This document shows, piece after piece, positions 16,755 to 25,661 of a stretch of DNA of 64,000 nt. The number at the start of each line of letters is the position of its first letter. Position 1 is the first letter of the stretch. A program made the translations under genes and the position numbers. This DNA is from Ponticaulis sp. (GTDB taxonomy: Bacteria > Pseudomonadota > Alphaproteobacteria > Caulobacterales > Hyphomonadaceae): the NCBI GenBank assembly GCA_002723155.1, contig PBNO01000010.1, forward strand, positions 98,164 through 162,163, written 5' to 3'. Under the pieces are notes generated by a model, which had not been told where the DNA came from, searched no databases, and saw nothing but the letters and a program-made list of their open reading frames with translations.

Positions 16755-18095
16755 TTGAAAAGTTATATTCTGAACACGCTGGATGACATCCGGTCGAGCT
16801 ACTGGTTCATCCCGCTGGTTATGGCGATTATCGCGGCCGCGCTTTCCTATGTTGGAATCCGCGTGGATACCGCGATTGGCGATACAGCGCCTGATTGGCT
16901 GGGCTGGCTTTTCGATAACCAGCCGGAAGGCGCGCGGGCTGTCTTATCGACTGTTGCCGGGTCCATGGTCACTGTCGGCGGGGTGGTGTTTTCTATCACA
17001 CTGGTCTCTGTTTCGAACGCGGCCTTTCAGTTCGGTCCACGTCTTCTGACAACTTTCATGCGGGACAGATCGAACCAGATCACGCTCGGAACCTTCACTG
17101 CCACGTTCCTGTATTGCCTTCTGGTTCTGCGTGCTGTGCAAAGCGCGCCAGCCGATGCGAGCGATGAAATGGCGTCCGAGTTTGTGCCTCATATCGCACT
17201 GCTGGGCGCGATCGCATTAGCGATCTGTTCGATTGGCGTCCTGATCTATTTTATTCACCACGTCCCGCAATCCATCCACGTCTCGCGTCTGGTTGCGGGC
17301 ATTGGCGGCGAACTTTGCAGTCAGCTCGATGAGCGGTTTCCCACGCCACTCGGCGAAGGCAGCAAGACGTCTGATAGGGGAGCATTGGAAGAGAAGCTGT
17401 CGGATGGGCGTGCCATACGGGTGAAAAAGTCCGGCTATATCCGGATCATAGACGGGGACAGCCTTATAGCGCTCGCCTCCAAATACGATCTCATGATTGA
17501 ACTGTTGTGCCTGCCCGGTGGCTTTATTACCTCCGGAGACGCCGCCATGCGTGTTGTCGGGCTGGAGGCGCACGAGGACTGTGATGCGATTGAGGATGAG
17601 CTTCGCGCTGTTGTAGCTCTCGGAGCCATGCGTACGCCGATGCAGGATGCGGGCTTCTTGGCCGAAGAGCTCTCCGAGATTGCCCTGCGGGCGCTATCGC
17701 CCGGCGTAAATGATCCGCATACCGCGATCACCGCCATGCACTGGATGGGCGCAGCACTGACACTTCTGGGCGAGCGCGAGGACCTGTCTTCGGTACGACG
17801 CGATGAGAATGATGAGCCACGCGTGCTCGCGCCCGTCGATGGGTTTGATAATCTGATGCGCGCAAGTCTGTGGCGCGTACTGCCGTTTGCGGCGCGCAAT
17901 GTGACTGCGGGCGAGCAGCTTGTCGCCATGACAGAGCATTTGCGGGCCCGTCTTGGCGAGGAGCGGCGCAAGCAGTTGGATGATCTGATGGAATGCTTCT
18001 TTGAAATTGCGCGTGAGAGCCTCACCGCAGAAGAAGTGAAATACCTGACGGCGAAGGCGAAAACCTGCCGAGAAAAAGCGCCAGAGCGGGTATAA
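16755..18095 (+). CDS. DUF2254 family membrane protein
   Basis: A 446-residue predicted inner-membrane protein of the DUF2254 family. Four hydrophobic segments lie in the first 180 residues (WFIPLVMAIIAAALSYVGI, MVTVGGVVFSITLVSV, FTATFLYCLLVLRAV, IALLGAIALAICSIGVLIYF), with the diagnostic QFGPRLLTTFMRDRSNQ between them. The rest is a soluble domain with SPGVNDPHTAI. Function is not established. The start is a TTG after GGGGG; no better start exists upstream. The 3' end carries a 9-bp inverted repeat (18078-18105) overlapping the stop, possibly a terminator for the convergent pair. Confidence 0.88.
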   Translation: MKSYILNTLDDIRSSYWFIPLVMAIIAAALSYVGIRVDTAIGDTAPDWLGWLFDNQPEGARAVLSTVAGSMVTVGGVVFSITLVSVSNAAFQFGPRLLTTFMRDRSNQITLGTFTATFLYCLLVLRAVQSAPADASDEMASEFVPHIALLGAIALAICSIGVLIYFIHHVPQSIHVSRLVAGIGGELCSQLDERFPTPLGEGSKTSDRGALEEKLSDGRAIRVKKSGYIRIIDGDSLIALASKYDLMIELLCLPGGFITSGDAAMRVVGLEAHEDCDAIEDELRAVVALGAMRTPMQDAGFLAEELSEIALRALSPGVNDPHTAITAMHWMGAALTLLGEREDLSSVRRDENDEPRVLAPVDGFDNLMRASLWRVLPFAARNVTAGEQLVAMTEHLRARLGEERRKQLDDLMECFFEIARESLTAEEVKYLTAKAKTCREKAPERV

Positions 18096-18149
18096 ACTCT
18101 GGCGCCATGGGAGCGGGGGAACGGAACCGCCCCCAGGTGTTCCTGAGAG

Positions 18150-18521
18150 TTAGTTCAGGAACTCCATAATAAGCTGCGATGCTGCAGCAACGAGGACGAC
18201 CTCGTTATTATCTACCTGTGCATAGTAATGGCCGGACGGGGGAGGGGTCAGTCCGTACCGGTCATAGTCACGGATGACACGGTAGTTGTTATATGTGCGG
18301 TCGCCGTAACGGATCGCGTCGCGTTGGCCGTCTTCATAACCTTCCTGATAAGCTCTGCGCTCATCATCGCGGTCTCGCCAGTCCTGGCGGTCATTGTCAC
18401 AGCGTCCCTGCATTTCATGTCCTGGCGGACAGTGTGGCGGGTCGGCAAAGGCCGGTGCTGAGGTGCCGATCAGGCCAAGGGAGAGCGCTGATGCGGCAAA
18501 CATTTTAGTCATGGGCGTCAT
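18150..18521 (-). CDS. RcnB-like secreted protein
   Basis: A 123-residue protein with a signal peptide ending in APAFA. A short Cys-containing, charged middle section (CPPGHEMQGRC, then DDERRAYQEGYEDGQRDA) precedes the RcnB-like C-terminal domain: YRVIRDYDRYGLTPPPSGHYY and the final hydrophobic strand VLVAAASQLIMEFL. The start is firm, with AAGGAGG five bases before ATG. It is the second RcnB-like gene in the window and, like the first, has no metal exporter beside it. Confidence 0.8.
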   Translation of the reverse strand: MTPMTKMFAASALSLGLIGTSAPAFADPPHCPPGHEMQGRCDNDRQDWRDRDDERRAYQEGYEDGQRDAIRYGDRTYNNYRVIRDYDRYGLTPPPSGHYYAQVDNNEVVLVAAASQLIMEFLN

Positions 18522-18610
18522 ATCTGCCTCCTTAATTGGTATGCAGACACAACGCGGCTTTGTGGGCGAACGTTCCGAGTGTTACAGATGTTTCAGGCAG
18601 ACGCAGCCGG

Positions 18611-19270
18611 TCAGTCCGGGCTGGTCACATAACGTGTCGCGTAAGTGTGCGCTTCTTCAAAGCCGTGCGCCAGATGGCGGATGACAACTCTGTCCTGCGA
18701 GCCTTCGGGTACATAGCTGAATTCGCAATCTCGTGTTTTCATCACATTGAGGAAGACCTGCGAGGCACGTTCATCCAGCAGTGCGCGCCCGTTTAGGCCT
18801 TCACCGATCTGGCGTGTCCGGTTCCCGCATGCATAGGCCCAGCCTGTGCCGGCCTGTGCGCTATGAATGACGAGCGTAATGGTCGGCGCGCGTCCGGAGC
18901 GATGCTCGGTAACGGCCATGTTCGGAACCGGCACGGGATGTCCTGAAAGGATTTCGCCGGAGAAAGGCGCGACGTCACAAGCGGCATGTTGGCCGTTCCC
19001 GTTGCGGGAATACTGGCAGCTTGCCATCCAGTTTCCTGTCGTGATGACGTGATTGCGTGAATAGAGGCCATCACGTTCCTGAATCACATTGCGCATGGTC
19101 TGTAATTCAAGTGGCAAAGGCTCTGCAGAAGGCGTGACGCCAGCGCCGCGAATGCGCTCTATGCGGGCAAGTTCGTCAGCGCCGGGGGATGGGCAGGCCG
19201 CAAGGAATATTGCGGCCCCTATCAAGAGGCTGACTGATTTATATCCTTTGTAATGCGTCCGGTATGACAT
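18611..19270 (-). CDS. hypothetical lipoprotein, 219 residues
   Basis: I do not recognise a family. The N-terminus has a basic region, a hydrophobic stretch and lipobox FLAAC, so it is probably a lipoprotein. The mature part contains several cysteines (SCQYS, AACDVAPF, YACGN, DCEFSY) that may form disulfides, and an ITLVIHSAQAGTGWAYACG segment. Two in-frame starts are possible; ATG 19270 gives the more natural signal peptide than 19294. It is divergent from the histidine kinase at 19485 and could be under its control, though nothing in the sequence proves this. Confidence 0.7.
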   Translation of the reverse strand: MSYRTHYKGYKSVSLLIGAAIFLAACPSPGADELARIERIRGAGVTPSAEPLPLELQTMRNVIQERDGLYSRNHVITTGNWMASCQYSRNGNGQHAACDVAPFSGEILSGHPVPVPNMAVTEHRSGRAPTITLVIHSAQAGTGWAYACGNRTRQIGEGLNGRALLDERASQVFLNVMKTRDCEFSYVPEGSQDRVVIRHLAHGFEEAHTYATRYVTSPD

Positions 19271-19484
19271 GTTGAAGCCCGCACCTTTCCGCATCCAGTG
19301 TCTCGTAAAGCCTTTTCCGGCCTACCAACGTCACCCTCAAAATTTGAATTAAATTCCCGCTTGGTTAGGCTTTGTTAGAGCCTTGTCTTTATGGAAACGT
19401 TCCAAAAGCTGTCCTGACGAACGGGCGAAAATGTCAGAGGGTGGACTTTGTCACGGGTGAAGACATGTCCGACTTGGGTGGAAT

Positions 19485-21248
19485 ATGACCTTGATCCAGC
19501 GTTACGAGCAGTTGCTCCGGATAGACCCGGGCACGCCGACGGAAGACCTGATTCGATATAGGGCGATCTGGTTGGTCGGACTCATGTTCGTAGCCATGCA
19601 AGTCGTTAATCTGATTGTCATTTCGATTGATCACAGTGAGTGGACGTATGACCATACAATCTGTTTGATCGTCATTGTTGTGATCACGCTCAGCGTCCAT
19701 ATGCTACGATGGTTTAAGGACTATCATGCGTATGCCTTGCTGTATTCTATCACCCTCTTTCTGGGGATGATCGCTTCGGCTCTTCCTCAGAATGCGGGTA
19801 TCAACTCGGCGCTTGTGCCACTTCTGATTGTTGGTCCGCTCCTGTGTGGTTATATTTCGGGGCGACGGGCGGCGATTATTTTCTGGGCCGTCGGCGCACT
19901 GGTGATTTGTTTTCTGGCCTGGGTGACATGGGACTCTCCAGTGCAATGGGCATCCGGCGAGCGACATCGCGACCTGAACCGCGCAACCAACGCATTTTAC
20001 TTTATGACACTTTCTGCCACTTTGTCAGCGATGCTGACGGGGCGTACCTTTATGGCGCTTCGCAAGATGCGAGAGAATGCCGAGCGTGCTGCGCGTGCAG
20101 AAGCAGCCCAGTCCGAGTTTCTGGCCAAGATGAGCCATGAGCTGCGCACGCCATTGCACGGTGTTATCGGGCTCACAGACGTCCTTATCCGGTCTGATCT
20201 GAACCGGCGCGAGAAGGAGCTGACAGAGACGCTGCGCGAATCCGGTGACTCGCTGCTGCTTATCCTCAATGATCTGCTCGACCTTTCCAAAATCGAAGCG
20301 GGTAAGATGACCATCACGCTTCAACCGGCCAATTTGCGTGCGGCGCTAGAAAAAGATGTTCAGGGCTGGGCTGAGGTCGCAGAAGCACGTGGTCTCGGTT
20401 TTGTGGTCAGCTTACCTGACGAGCTGAATATCGGTGCCGAGCTCGATGAACTGCGTTTGCGACAGGTCGTGCATAATCTGGTCTCGAACGCGGTGAAATA
20501 TACTGATGCCGGCGAGGTGCGCTTTGAGGCGGAGCTTACCGACTGCACGAATGACAGTGCGGTTCTCCAAATGCGAGTGACCGACACCGGAAATGGCATC
20601 AGCCCCGAAGCGGTGCCGCGTATTTTTGAAGCTTTCGTACAGGGCGATGTCAGCGGGGATAATGTCGAGGGCGGCACAGGCCTCGGCCTGCCAATCTCTC
20701 GTATGCTGATTGAGCTGATGGGCGGTGAGCTGACGCTTGAAAGAACCGGCCCGGAAGGCAGCGTATTCTGCGCCCGCCTGCCTTTGCGGTGCGTAGACCA
20801 GCCGGAAGATGAGGACGACGATCCAGTCGTTCTCTCCGGGCTTGGTGAGCTACGCGCGCTTGTTGTTGAGGACCATGAGGTCAACAAACTGGTGCTCGGC
20901 GAGTATTTGAAGATTCTGGGTGTCGACTTCGAGATGGTGGCTGATGGCGTAGAGTGCCTGAACAGGCTCGAAAATAATGCCTTCGATGTCATTCTTATGG
21001 ATAAGAACATGCCGCGCCTGAACGGTGTGGAGGCCACCCGCGCCATTCGCGAAAGCGGTAAGCATTTCGCCAACATCTATGTGGTCGCTGTGACAGCAGA
21101 TGCGATGGTCGGTGAGCGTGAGCGGCTGCTTGCGGGCGGCATGGATGATTTCATCTCAAAGCCGCTGCGTATTGAGGAGCTGTTACGCGTTATGCAAGAG
21201 GCCCATCTGCGGAAGATGAGTGCCGCTGGAATGCCTGCGGTAGACTGA
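19485..21248 (+). CDS. membrane hybrid sensor histidine kinase/response regulator
   Basis: A 587-residue hybrid kinase. Five or six membrane segments span residues about 28-185 with only short loops, so it may sense within the membrane. The HisKA domain has FLAKMSHELRTPLHG with phospho-acceptor H218; the ATPase domain has an N-box (HNLVSNAVKY), DTGNGIS and GGTGLGLPIS. A receiver domain follows with acidic residues in VVEDHEVNK and phospho-acceptor D506 in LMDKNMP. No separate HPt or output protein is adjacent. Nearby genes are secreted proteins, which are possible targets. Its 3' end meets a 9-bp hairpin at 21266. Confidence 0.93.
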   Translation: MTLIQRYEQLLRIDPGTPTEDLIRYRAIWLVGLMFVAMQVVNLIVISIDHSEWTYDHTICLIVIVVITLSVHMLRWFKDYHAYALLYSITLFLGMIASALPQNAGINSALVPLLIVGPLLCGYISGRRAAIIFWAVGALVICFLAWVTWDSPVQWASGERHRDLNRATNAFYFMTLSATLSAMLTGRTFMALRKMRENAERAARAEAAQSEFLAKMSHELRTPLHGVIGLTDVLIRSDLNRREKELTETLRESGDSLLLILNDLLDLSKIEAGKMTITLQPANLRAALEKDVQGWAEVAEARGLGFVVSLPDELNIGAELDELRLRQVVHNLVSNAVKYTDAGEVRFEAELTDCTNDSAVLQMRVTDTGNGISPEAVPRIFEAFVQGDVSGDNVEGGTGLGLPISRMLIELMGGELTLERTGPEGSVFCARLPLRCVDQPEDEDDDPVVLSGLGELRALVVEDHEVNKLVLGEYLKILGVDFEMVADGVECLNRLENNAFDVILMDKNMPRLNGVEATRAIRESGKHFANIYVVAVTADAMVGERERLLAGGMDDFISKPLRIEELLRVMQEAHLRKMSAAGMPAVD

Positions 21249-21265
21249 AGCTCGGAAATGAGTGA

Positions 21266-21292
21266 CCAGCCCGTCTTTGAAGAACGGGCTGG
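21266..21292. terminator. hairpin between the kinase and tail-collar genes
   Basis: CCAGCCCGT and ACGGGCTGG form a 9-base-pair stem with a 9-base loop, 18 bases after the kinase stop and 14 bases from the convergent tail-collar stop. A T run is missing, so it is an imperfect intrinsic terminator. Confidence 0.6.
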
Positions 21293-21305
21293 CCGAAGGT
21301 GTGCT

Positions 21306-21911
21306 TTAAGACCGTGGTGGGAAGGCTCCGTCGACCGCAATGCACCACATCATTGTGAGAGATGGCTGGGTGTTAACGACGTCCGTATTTCCAGCGCCCT
21401 CAGTGGTAATGGCGTCCGAGGCAAAGTCCGGCCCATTATTTGTTCCCAGATCCGTGTATGCCAGCGCAGTGCTCGGGAATTGAGCCATAAGCGCGCCATC
21501 GAATGAGGCGCTGTTCCGCTGATCCGGAGACGCTTGCAGCGTGTGCGAGTGCTCGGGAAAGTTGGTTTGGGAAATATATGAGGTGTGCGAACCGTAATAT
21601 ATACCCCATGGATAATTGTTCTGGAGCCCAAGTCCCAGTCCGTAATGGACCGGCACTCGTCCATTCAGGTTCGGAAGTGCCATATTGATCCGTCCGTCGC
21701 CGCCATAGGTGTCACCGATTAAAGCGAATAATGGAGAATACTGTGCAATTGGCAGTATCTGACCACTCGCTTCCATAAAATCGCGTGGACAGAAATTGTA
21801 CGAGGTGAGGATCACGTCGCCGATATATGGATCTGAACCGGCATTCGCGGTTCCTGTCGTGCCGAGAAATGCAGCGGCAGAGGCTATTGCGATAGAAAGC
21901 TTCTTTAGCAT
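21306..21911 (-). CDS. secreted tail-collar domain protein, copy 1
   Basis: A 201-residue protein with a signal peptide (cleavage near TANAGSD) and a phage tail-collar (microcystin-dependent protein, Mdp-like) domain. Typical motifs are YIGDVILTSYNFCPRDF, SGQILPIAQYSPLFALIG, TYGGDGRINMALPNLNGRVP and a histidine-rich loop (FPEHSHTLQA). It ends in WCIAVDGAFPPRS. The two following genes are paralogs in the same direction, so the three form a tandem array. AAGGAAAATAGAC before ATG supports the start. Role unknown; related proteins are found both on phages and as free secreted proteins. Confidence 0.85.
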   Translation of the reverse strand: MLKKLSIAIASAAAFLGTTGTANAGSDPYIGDVILTSYNFCPRDFMEASGQILPIAQYSPLFALIGDTYGGDGRINMALPNLNGRVPVHYGLGLGLQNNYPWGIYYGSHTSYISQTNFPEHSHTLQASPDQRNSASFDGALMAQFPSTALAYTDLGTNNGPDFASDAITTEGAGNTDVVNTQPSLTMMWCIAVDGAFPPRS

Positions 21912-21935
21912 GTCTATTTTCCTTATTTGATCTGC

Positions 21936-22544
21936 TTAGCTGCGCGGCGGATAGGAGCCATTCACCGTGATGCAGTAACGCATCGCCAGAATTGGCTGCA
22001 CATTGTCGACAGGGGCCGGCGAAACGCTGCCGCTTAGACCGATCTGCGTTGGCGCAAAATCATAGCTCGGATCGACGCTTGAGCCTGTGACCGCACGCAG
22101 CGGGGAAGCTGCGCTTGCCAGATGTGCACCGTTCGGATCGTTCGTGTTAGGCGGTTGCGACGTGGTCAGAACATTGTGACTGTGTGGTGGAATGTTGGCG
22201 ACCGTCAGGTAGTTGTGTTCAATACCCGTCTCTACACCCCAGGGATAAAAGGTAAGCCCCGGGCCTTGTCCATAATGGACAGGTGCTCGTCCGCGCAGGT
22301 CAGGCATGCCAAAGCTGGTCGTACCATTTCCCCCATATGTTGTGCCGTATAATGAAAACAGCGCACTATTGTCGGCAATCGTCATCAACTGACCAACCGC
22401 TTCGACGGTGTTATATGGGCAATAGGATGCTGCCGTAACAATGACTTCACCAATATAGGTAGAAGGGCCCGCATGGGCGGTGCCGGACAGGGCTGCGCTG
22501 AATGCGGCAATACCCATGGATTTCAGAATTTGTGAGCGACGCAT
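21936..22544 (-). CDS. secreted tail-collar domain protein, copy 2
   Basis: A 202-residue paralog of its neighbours, with signal peptide ending in GTAHA and the same domain order: YIGEVIVTAASYCPYN, VGQLMTIADNSALFSLYG, TYGGNGTTSFGMPDLRGRAP, the loop IPPHSHNVLT and the C-terminus YCITVNGSYPPRS. The two Cys (one after the first strand, one in the last) are conserved in all three copies and could pair. The gap to copy 1 is only 24 bases, and AGGAGACGAAT precedes the ATG, so the genes look like one operon read from copy 3 to copy 1. Confidence 0.85.
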   Translation of the reverse strand: MRRSQILKSMGIAAFSAALSGTAHAGPSTYIGEVIVTAASYCPYNTVEAVGQLMTIADNSALFSLYGTTYGGNGTTSFGMPDLRGRAPVHYGQGPGLTFYPWGVETGIEHNYLTVANIPPHSHNVLTTSQPPNTNDPNGAHLASAASPLRAVTGSSVDPSYDFAPTQIGLSGSVSPAPVDNVQPILAMRYCITVNGSYPPRS

Positions 22545-22584
22545 ATTCGTCTCCTCTTACTCGTGGAATTTCGGGATTGCTGGT

Positions 22585-23193
22585 TTAGCTGCGCGGTGGA
22601 TAGTCGCCATTAATGTAGATGCACCAGCGCATCGCGATGATTGGCTGTCGGTTTTCGAACGGTTGGGACTGACCCGTCGTTGAAATCGAATCTGTGTCGA
22701 GCATTTCGTCCGGCGCGACTGGACCCGCGTGGTAATAGTGCGCGGCAGACGGTAACGAGCTCAGATCGCCCAGCATTGCATTCGTCGAGTCGCCGGTATC
22801 TGTGTCTTCATTCGCTGACTGGAGCGCATGATTGTGCGTATACAGATTGGCGCCGCTAAGTGCGCGCGTTTCTGTTCCATCAGTCTGACCCTGGATGAAT
22901 GTTGGCCCACCGCCTAATGTCGTGCCTCGGCCCATAGGAATGCGGCCTCGCAAATCAGGCAGGTTGAAATTGCTTATCCCATTCCCGCCATACATGACGC
23001 CGATCAGTGAATAGAGTGCCTGGTAAGAGGCGATGTCCAGCGTCTGACCTTCGGCAGGCAAAGTGTTCCGGGGGCAAAAGCTTGACCCGTTTAAAATCAC
23101 GTCACCAATGTACTGATAGTCGCCGGCGTCAGCGGCACCCAGACAGGTGAGTGAGATAGCGGCCAGAGCGGCCCCTTTAAGCGTTTTCCTCAT
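22585..23193 (-). CDS. secreted tail-collar domain protein, copy 3
   Basis: A 202-residue paralog and the first gene of the minus-strand array. Signal peptide ends near GAADAGD; motifs are YIGDVILNGSSFCPRN, EGQTLDIASYQALYSLIG, MYGGNGISNFNLPDLRGRIP, the loop LYTHNHALQS and the C-terminus WCIYINGDYPPRS. The histidine loop reads HNH here but HSH in copies 1 and 2. The AT-rich region upstream (23194-23536) should hold the promoter of the array. No other phage gene is near, so this is not an obvious prophage remnant. Confidence 0.85.
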   Translation of the reverse strand: MRKTLKGAALAAISLTCLGAADAGDYQYIGDVILNGSSFCPRNTLPAEGQTLDIASYQALYSLIGVMYGGNGISNFNLPDLRGRIPMGRGTTLGGGPTFIQGQTDGTETRALSGANLYTHNHALQSANEDTDTGDSTNAMLGDLSSLPSAAHYYHAGPVAPDEMLDTDSISTTGQSQPFENRQPIIAMRWCIYINGDYPPRS

Positions 23194-23536
23194 AATGAAA
23201 CGTCCCTTCTTTGTGTGCTCTTTCGAGCAAAGCTAGGGTCTCGTAGAAATTGAAATTTCGCCAGATGCGAGAATCAAAAATATCGAACAGAAATAGAAAA
23301 GTGATTATTTACAGAGTTCTGGCAATATATTAATGTGTTTAGTTACACGTATTTCGATGACAATTTTTCTCCTATGGGTTGAGTTGTTCCGATTGATTTT
23401 TCAGGAAAAAATGAAATTAAGTGTTTGGCTGACGTCTGGCTCGGTCTGACTGGCGACAATCGGTCCGCTGTCGCTTTTATGGCCGAAAGTGTATTTTGCG
23501 GCCTTCGCAGAGCCTGCACATCAGAGCCGGAACGCC
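23194..23536. other. AT-rich intergenic region before the tail-collar array
   Basis: 343 bases, clearly richer in A and T than the surroundings, between the divergent tail-collar array and the symporter gene. An imperfect palindrome GAAATTGAAATTTC lies near 23246. No supported gene is present; the promoters of both units should be here. Confidence 0.45.
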
Positions 23537-24910
23537 ATGCCACAAACCCGCTTTACCTATCGCCGCCTGAGCCATCGACTGGATGCGCTGATCCGTGGCC
23601 GCTTGTGGCTGCAGGTGATCCTGTCGCTTGTGTTCGGTATTTCCTTCGGGTTGATGCTGGGGCCGGATCTGGCGCTCATTTCGCGAGACACTGCAGAGCT
23701 GATTAGCAAATGGGTGGCGCTCCCGGGAAAGCTGTTTCTCGCAGCGATCCGGATGGTCATAATTCCGCTGGCGGCGAGCTCCATCATTCTCGGTATAGCC
23801 GGCACGGGCAGTAGTGACGCGCTCAAATCCATCGGTCGCAAACTGCTGCTGTTTATCCTGTCTACGACGGTTGCAGCATCGGCTATCGGCCTTTTGCTGG
23901 CTCGTATGGCCAGGCCCGGTGGCGCAGATGATGTCACCGCAGAAGTGCCCGCTACACCGCGCCTTCCTTTTGTGACGCCCGATGCGCCGGAGCCAGGTTC
24001 TGCGTTGCAGGATATGACGCGCGATATTCCGGACATGATCACTAATCTGATCCCGCAGAATATAACGGCCTCTCTGCTAGAGCAGGACATGCTGGCGATT
24101 GTGGTCTTCTCACTCTTCGTGGGTATCGCCGCCGTGATCGCCGATAACCGCGAGCTGACCCGCCCGCTGGTCGCGCTGTCTCAGGCTATGCTTGAGATCA
24201 GCATGACGGTGATCCGTGTCGCCATGCGCTTTGCGCCGCTGGCTGTGTTCGGCCTGATGGCTGAATCCATGATGGCGAGCGGCGTGCAGACCTTGCTGGA
24301 TCTTGCGGTCTATTGCGCCATCGTTCTAGCCGGCCTGCTGGCTCTGCTTGTGCTTTATCTGATACTTGCTGCTGTGTTCGGGCGTATCGGACCCGGTGCG
24401 TTCCTGAAAGCTGTAGGACCGGTCCAGTTGCTGGCATTTTCAACATCCAGTTCCGCAGCCGTGATGCCTCTGACGATGAAAACAGCTGTCGACAAGCTGA
24501 AGACGCCTACGTCGTTGGCGGGGGCGGTCATCCCGCTGGCATCCACTGTGAATATGGCAGGTACGGCGCTCTATCAGACGGTCGCGATTGTGTTTCTGGC
24601 CGATATTGGCGGGGCCAGTTTGTCCTTCGGGGATATGGCGCTTGTGATGATCACGCTGACCGGCGCCTCCATCGGTGCACCCGCTGCGCCGGGTGCGAGT
24701 ATCGCCATCCTGTCTGCGACCGCGGCGAGCTTTGGAATTCCGCTGGAAGGCCTGCCATTGGTTCTGGGCGTGGACCGTATCCTCGACATGGCGCGCACCG
24801 CGGTGAACGTGACGGGCGATCTGGTTCTGTGCCGTATCCTGACTCCAAAAGGTGACGTGGTGAGTGCTGCAGAGAAACCGGACGCGGAATCCAGTTTAGT
24901 CAGTGGATGA
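23537..24910 (+). CDS. dicarboxylate/amino acid:cation symporter (DAACS family)
   Basis: A 457-residue transporter of the GltP/DctA family, importing a C4-dicarboxylate or acidic amino acid with protons or sodium. About eight membrane segments are visible, plus the hallmark re-entrant serine-rich loop FSTSSSAAVMPLTM and the motif PLASTVNMAGTALY in the second half; GASIGAPAAPGAS follows. The N-terminus starts RLDALIRGRLWLQVILSLVFG. I chose ATG 23537 rather than an upstream GTG; the ribosome site is weak for both. The last 15 bases overlap the convergent gene at 24896. Confidence 0.9.
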   Translation: MPQTRFTYRRLSHRLDALIRGRLWLQVILSLVFGISFGLMLGPDLALISRDTAELISKWVALPGKLFLAAIRMVIIPLAASSIILGIAGTGSSDALKSIGRKLLLFILSTTVAASAIGLLLARMARPGGADDVTAEVPATPRLPFVTPDAPEPGSALQDMTRDIPDMITNLIPQNITASLLEQDMLAIVVFSLFVGIAAVIADNRELTRPLVALSQAMLEISMTVIRVAMRFAPLAVFGLMAESMMASGVQTLLDLAVYCAIVLAGLLALLVLYLILAAVFGRIGPGAFLKAVGPVQLLAFSTSSSAAVMPLTMKTAVDKLKTPTSLAGAVIPLASTVNMAGTALYQTVAIVFLADIGGASLSFGDMALVMITLTGASIGAPAAPGASIAILSATAASFGIPLEGLPLVLGVDRILDMARTAVNVTGDLVLCRILTPKGDVVSAAEKPDAESSLVSG

Positions 24911-25429
24911 TTGCCCGTGTAGTGGAGATAGAATGGCTGTTTCCGGCGTGCAGCGCTGCCATGGTTCTTCGCTGAATGCTCCAGAATTGAACCGACCAAG
25001 CCGCATCACGAAGCGATCATTGTGAAAGGACCAATAAGCGTTCTCAAGATGGTTTGGAATGTCTGTGCCCGATGCATCTATCCAGTGTAGTCCGAAATTT
25101 GCGGTTCGTCCGGGGCACGCTTCTGAGAAACGTCGTTTCCAGATTGTCGATCTGATAGCTTCAAAATCCCAGCTTTCTATGTCGGCAACCGGAACAAGGT
25201 GGGCCCGCCCACCGTCGCAAGATACAGCATAGAGGCAGGCATAAGCATTACTGAGCCGCGGTTCGACCGGATGGTCATACCTATCCCGATATGCTTGCGC
25301 GCCATCAATTATCTCGCTTTTGGAGAGTGACCACCAGTTTAATGCCCGGCTGCCATAACCCTTGCTCCAAACCATCAGAATGGCCAGGGCGGGAATGAGA
25401 CAGGCGATGATGATGAGGGTACGCTTCAT
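24896..25429 (-). CDS. hypothetical membrane-anchored protein, 177 residues
   Basis: I do not recognise a family. One N-terminal hydrophobic segment (LIIIACLIPALAILMVW) anchors or exports the protein. The soluble part has four Cys (YACLYAVSCDGG, EACPG, RCTPE), consistent with a periplasmic disulfide-bonded fold, and several Trp. Its 3' end overlaps the symporter stop by 15 bases in the opposite direction, and the start has only a weak ribosome site, so expression is less certain than for most genes here. Confidence 0.6.
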   Translation of the reverse strand: MKRTLIIIACLIPALAILMVWSKGYGSRALNWWSLSKSEIIDGAQAYRDRYDHPVEPRLSNAYACLYAVSCDGGRAHLVPVADIESWDFEAIRSTIWKRRFSEACPGRTANFGLHWIDASGTDIPNHLENAYWSFHNDRFVMRLGRFNSGAFSEEPWQRCTPETAILSPLHGQSSTD

Positions 25430-25527
25430 GAGGGCGATGCCGTATTTTTGAGGTCTTCAGTCGGGCTAATGGGTGATCGTGTCGATTTCGAGATGTAATT
25501 CAGGGAGTATTGTGATCTCTGAATAAG

Positions 25528-25556
25528 AAAACCCCGAACGGACTATTCGGGGTTTT
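25528..25556. terminator. strong bidirectional terminator without a flanking gene end
   Basis: AAAACCCCGAA and TTCGGGGTTTT pair over 11 bases with a 7-base loop. It lies between two divergently oriented genes (starts at 25429 and 25662), where no coding region ends. It may terminate a small RNA. Confidence 0.8.
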
Positions 25557-25661
25557 GCATTAAGTCAGAGGGCGACGTGCGATCCAGATCGAATCTAACA
25601 GATTGTATTTAACGTCTGTTCAGTCAGGGCTGGCATTTTGTGTGAACCGAAAGGCAAGCAC

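Noticed and set aside
21306-23193. Prophage tail module
   Set aside because: The tail-collar proteins have signal peptides and no other phage genes (integrase, capsid, terminase) are adjacent, so a prophage is not supported.
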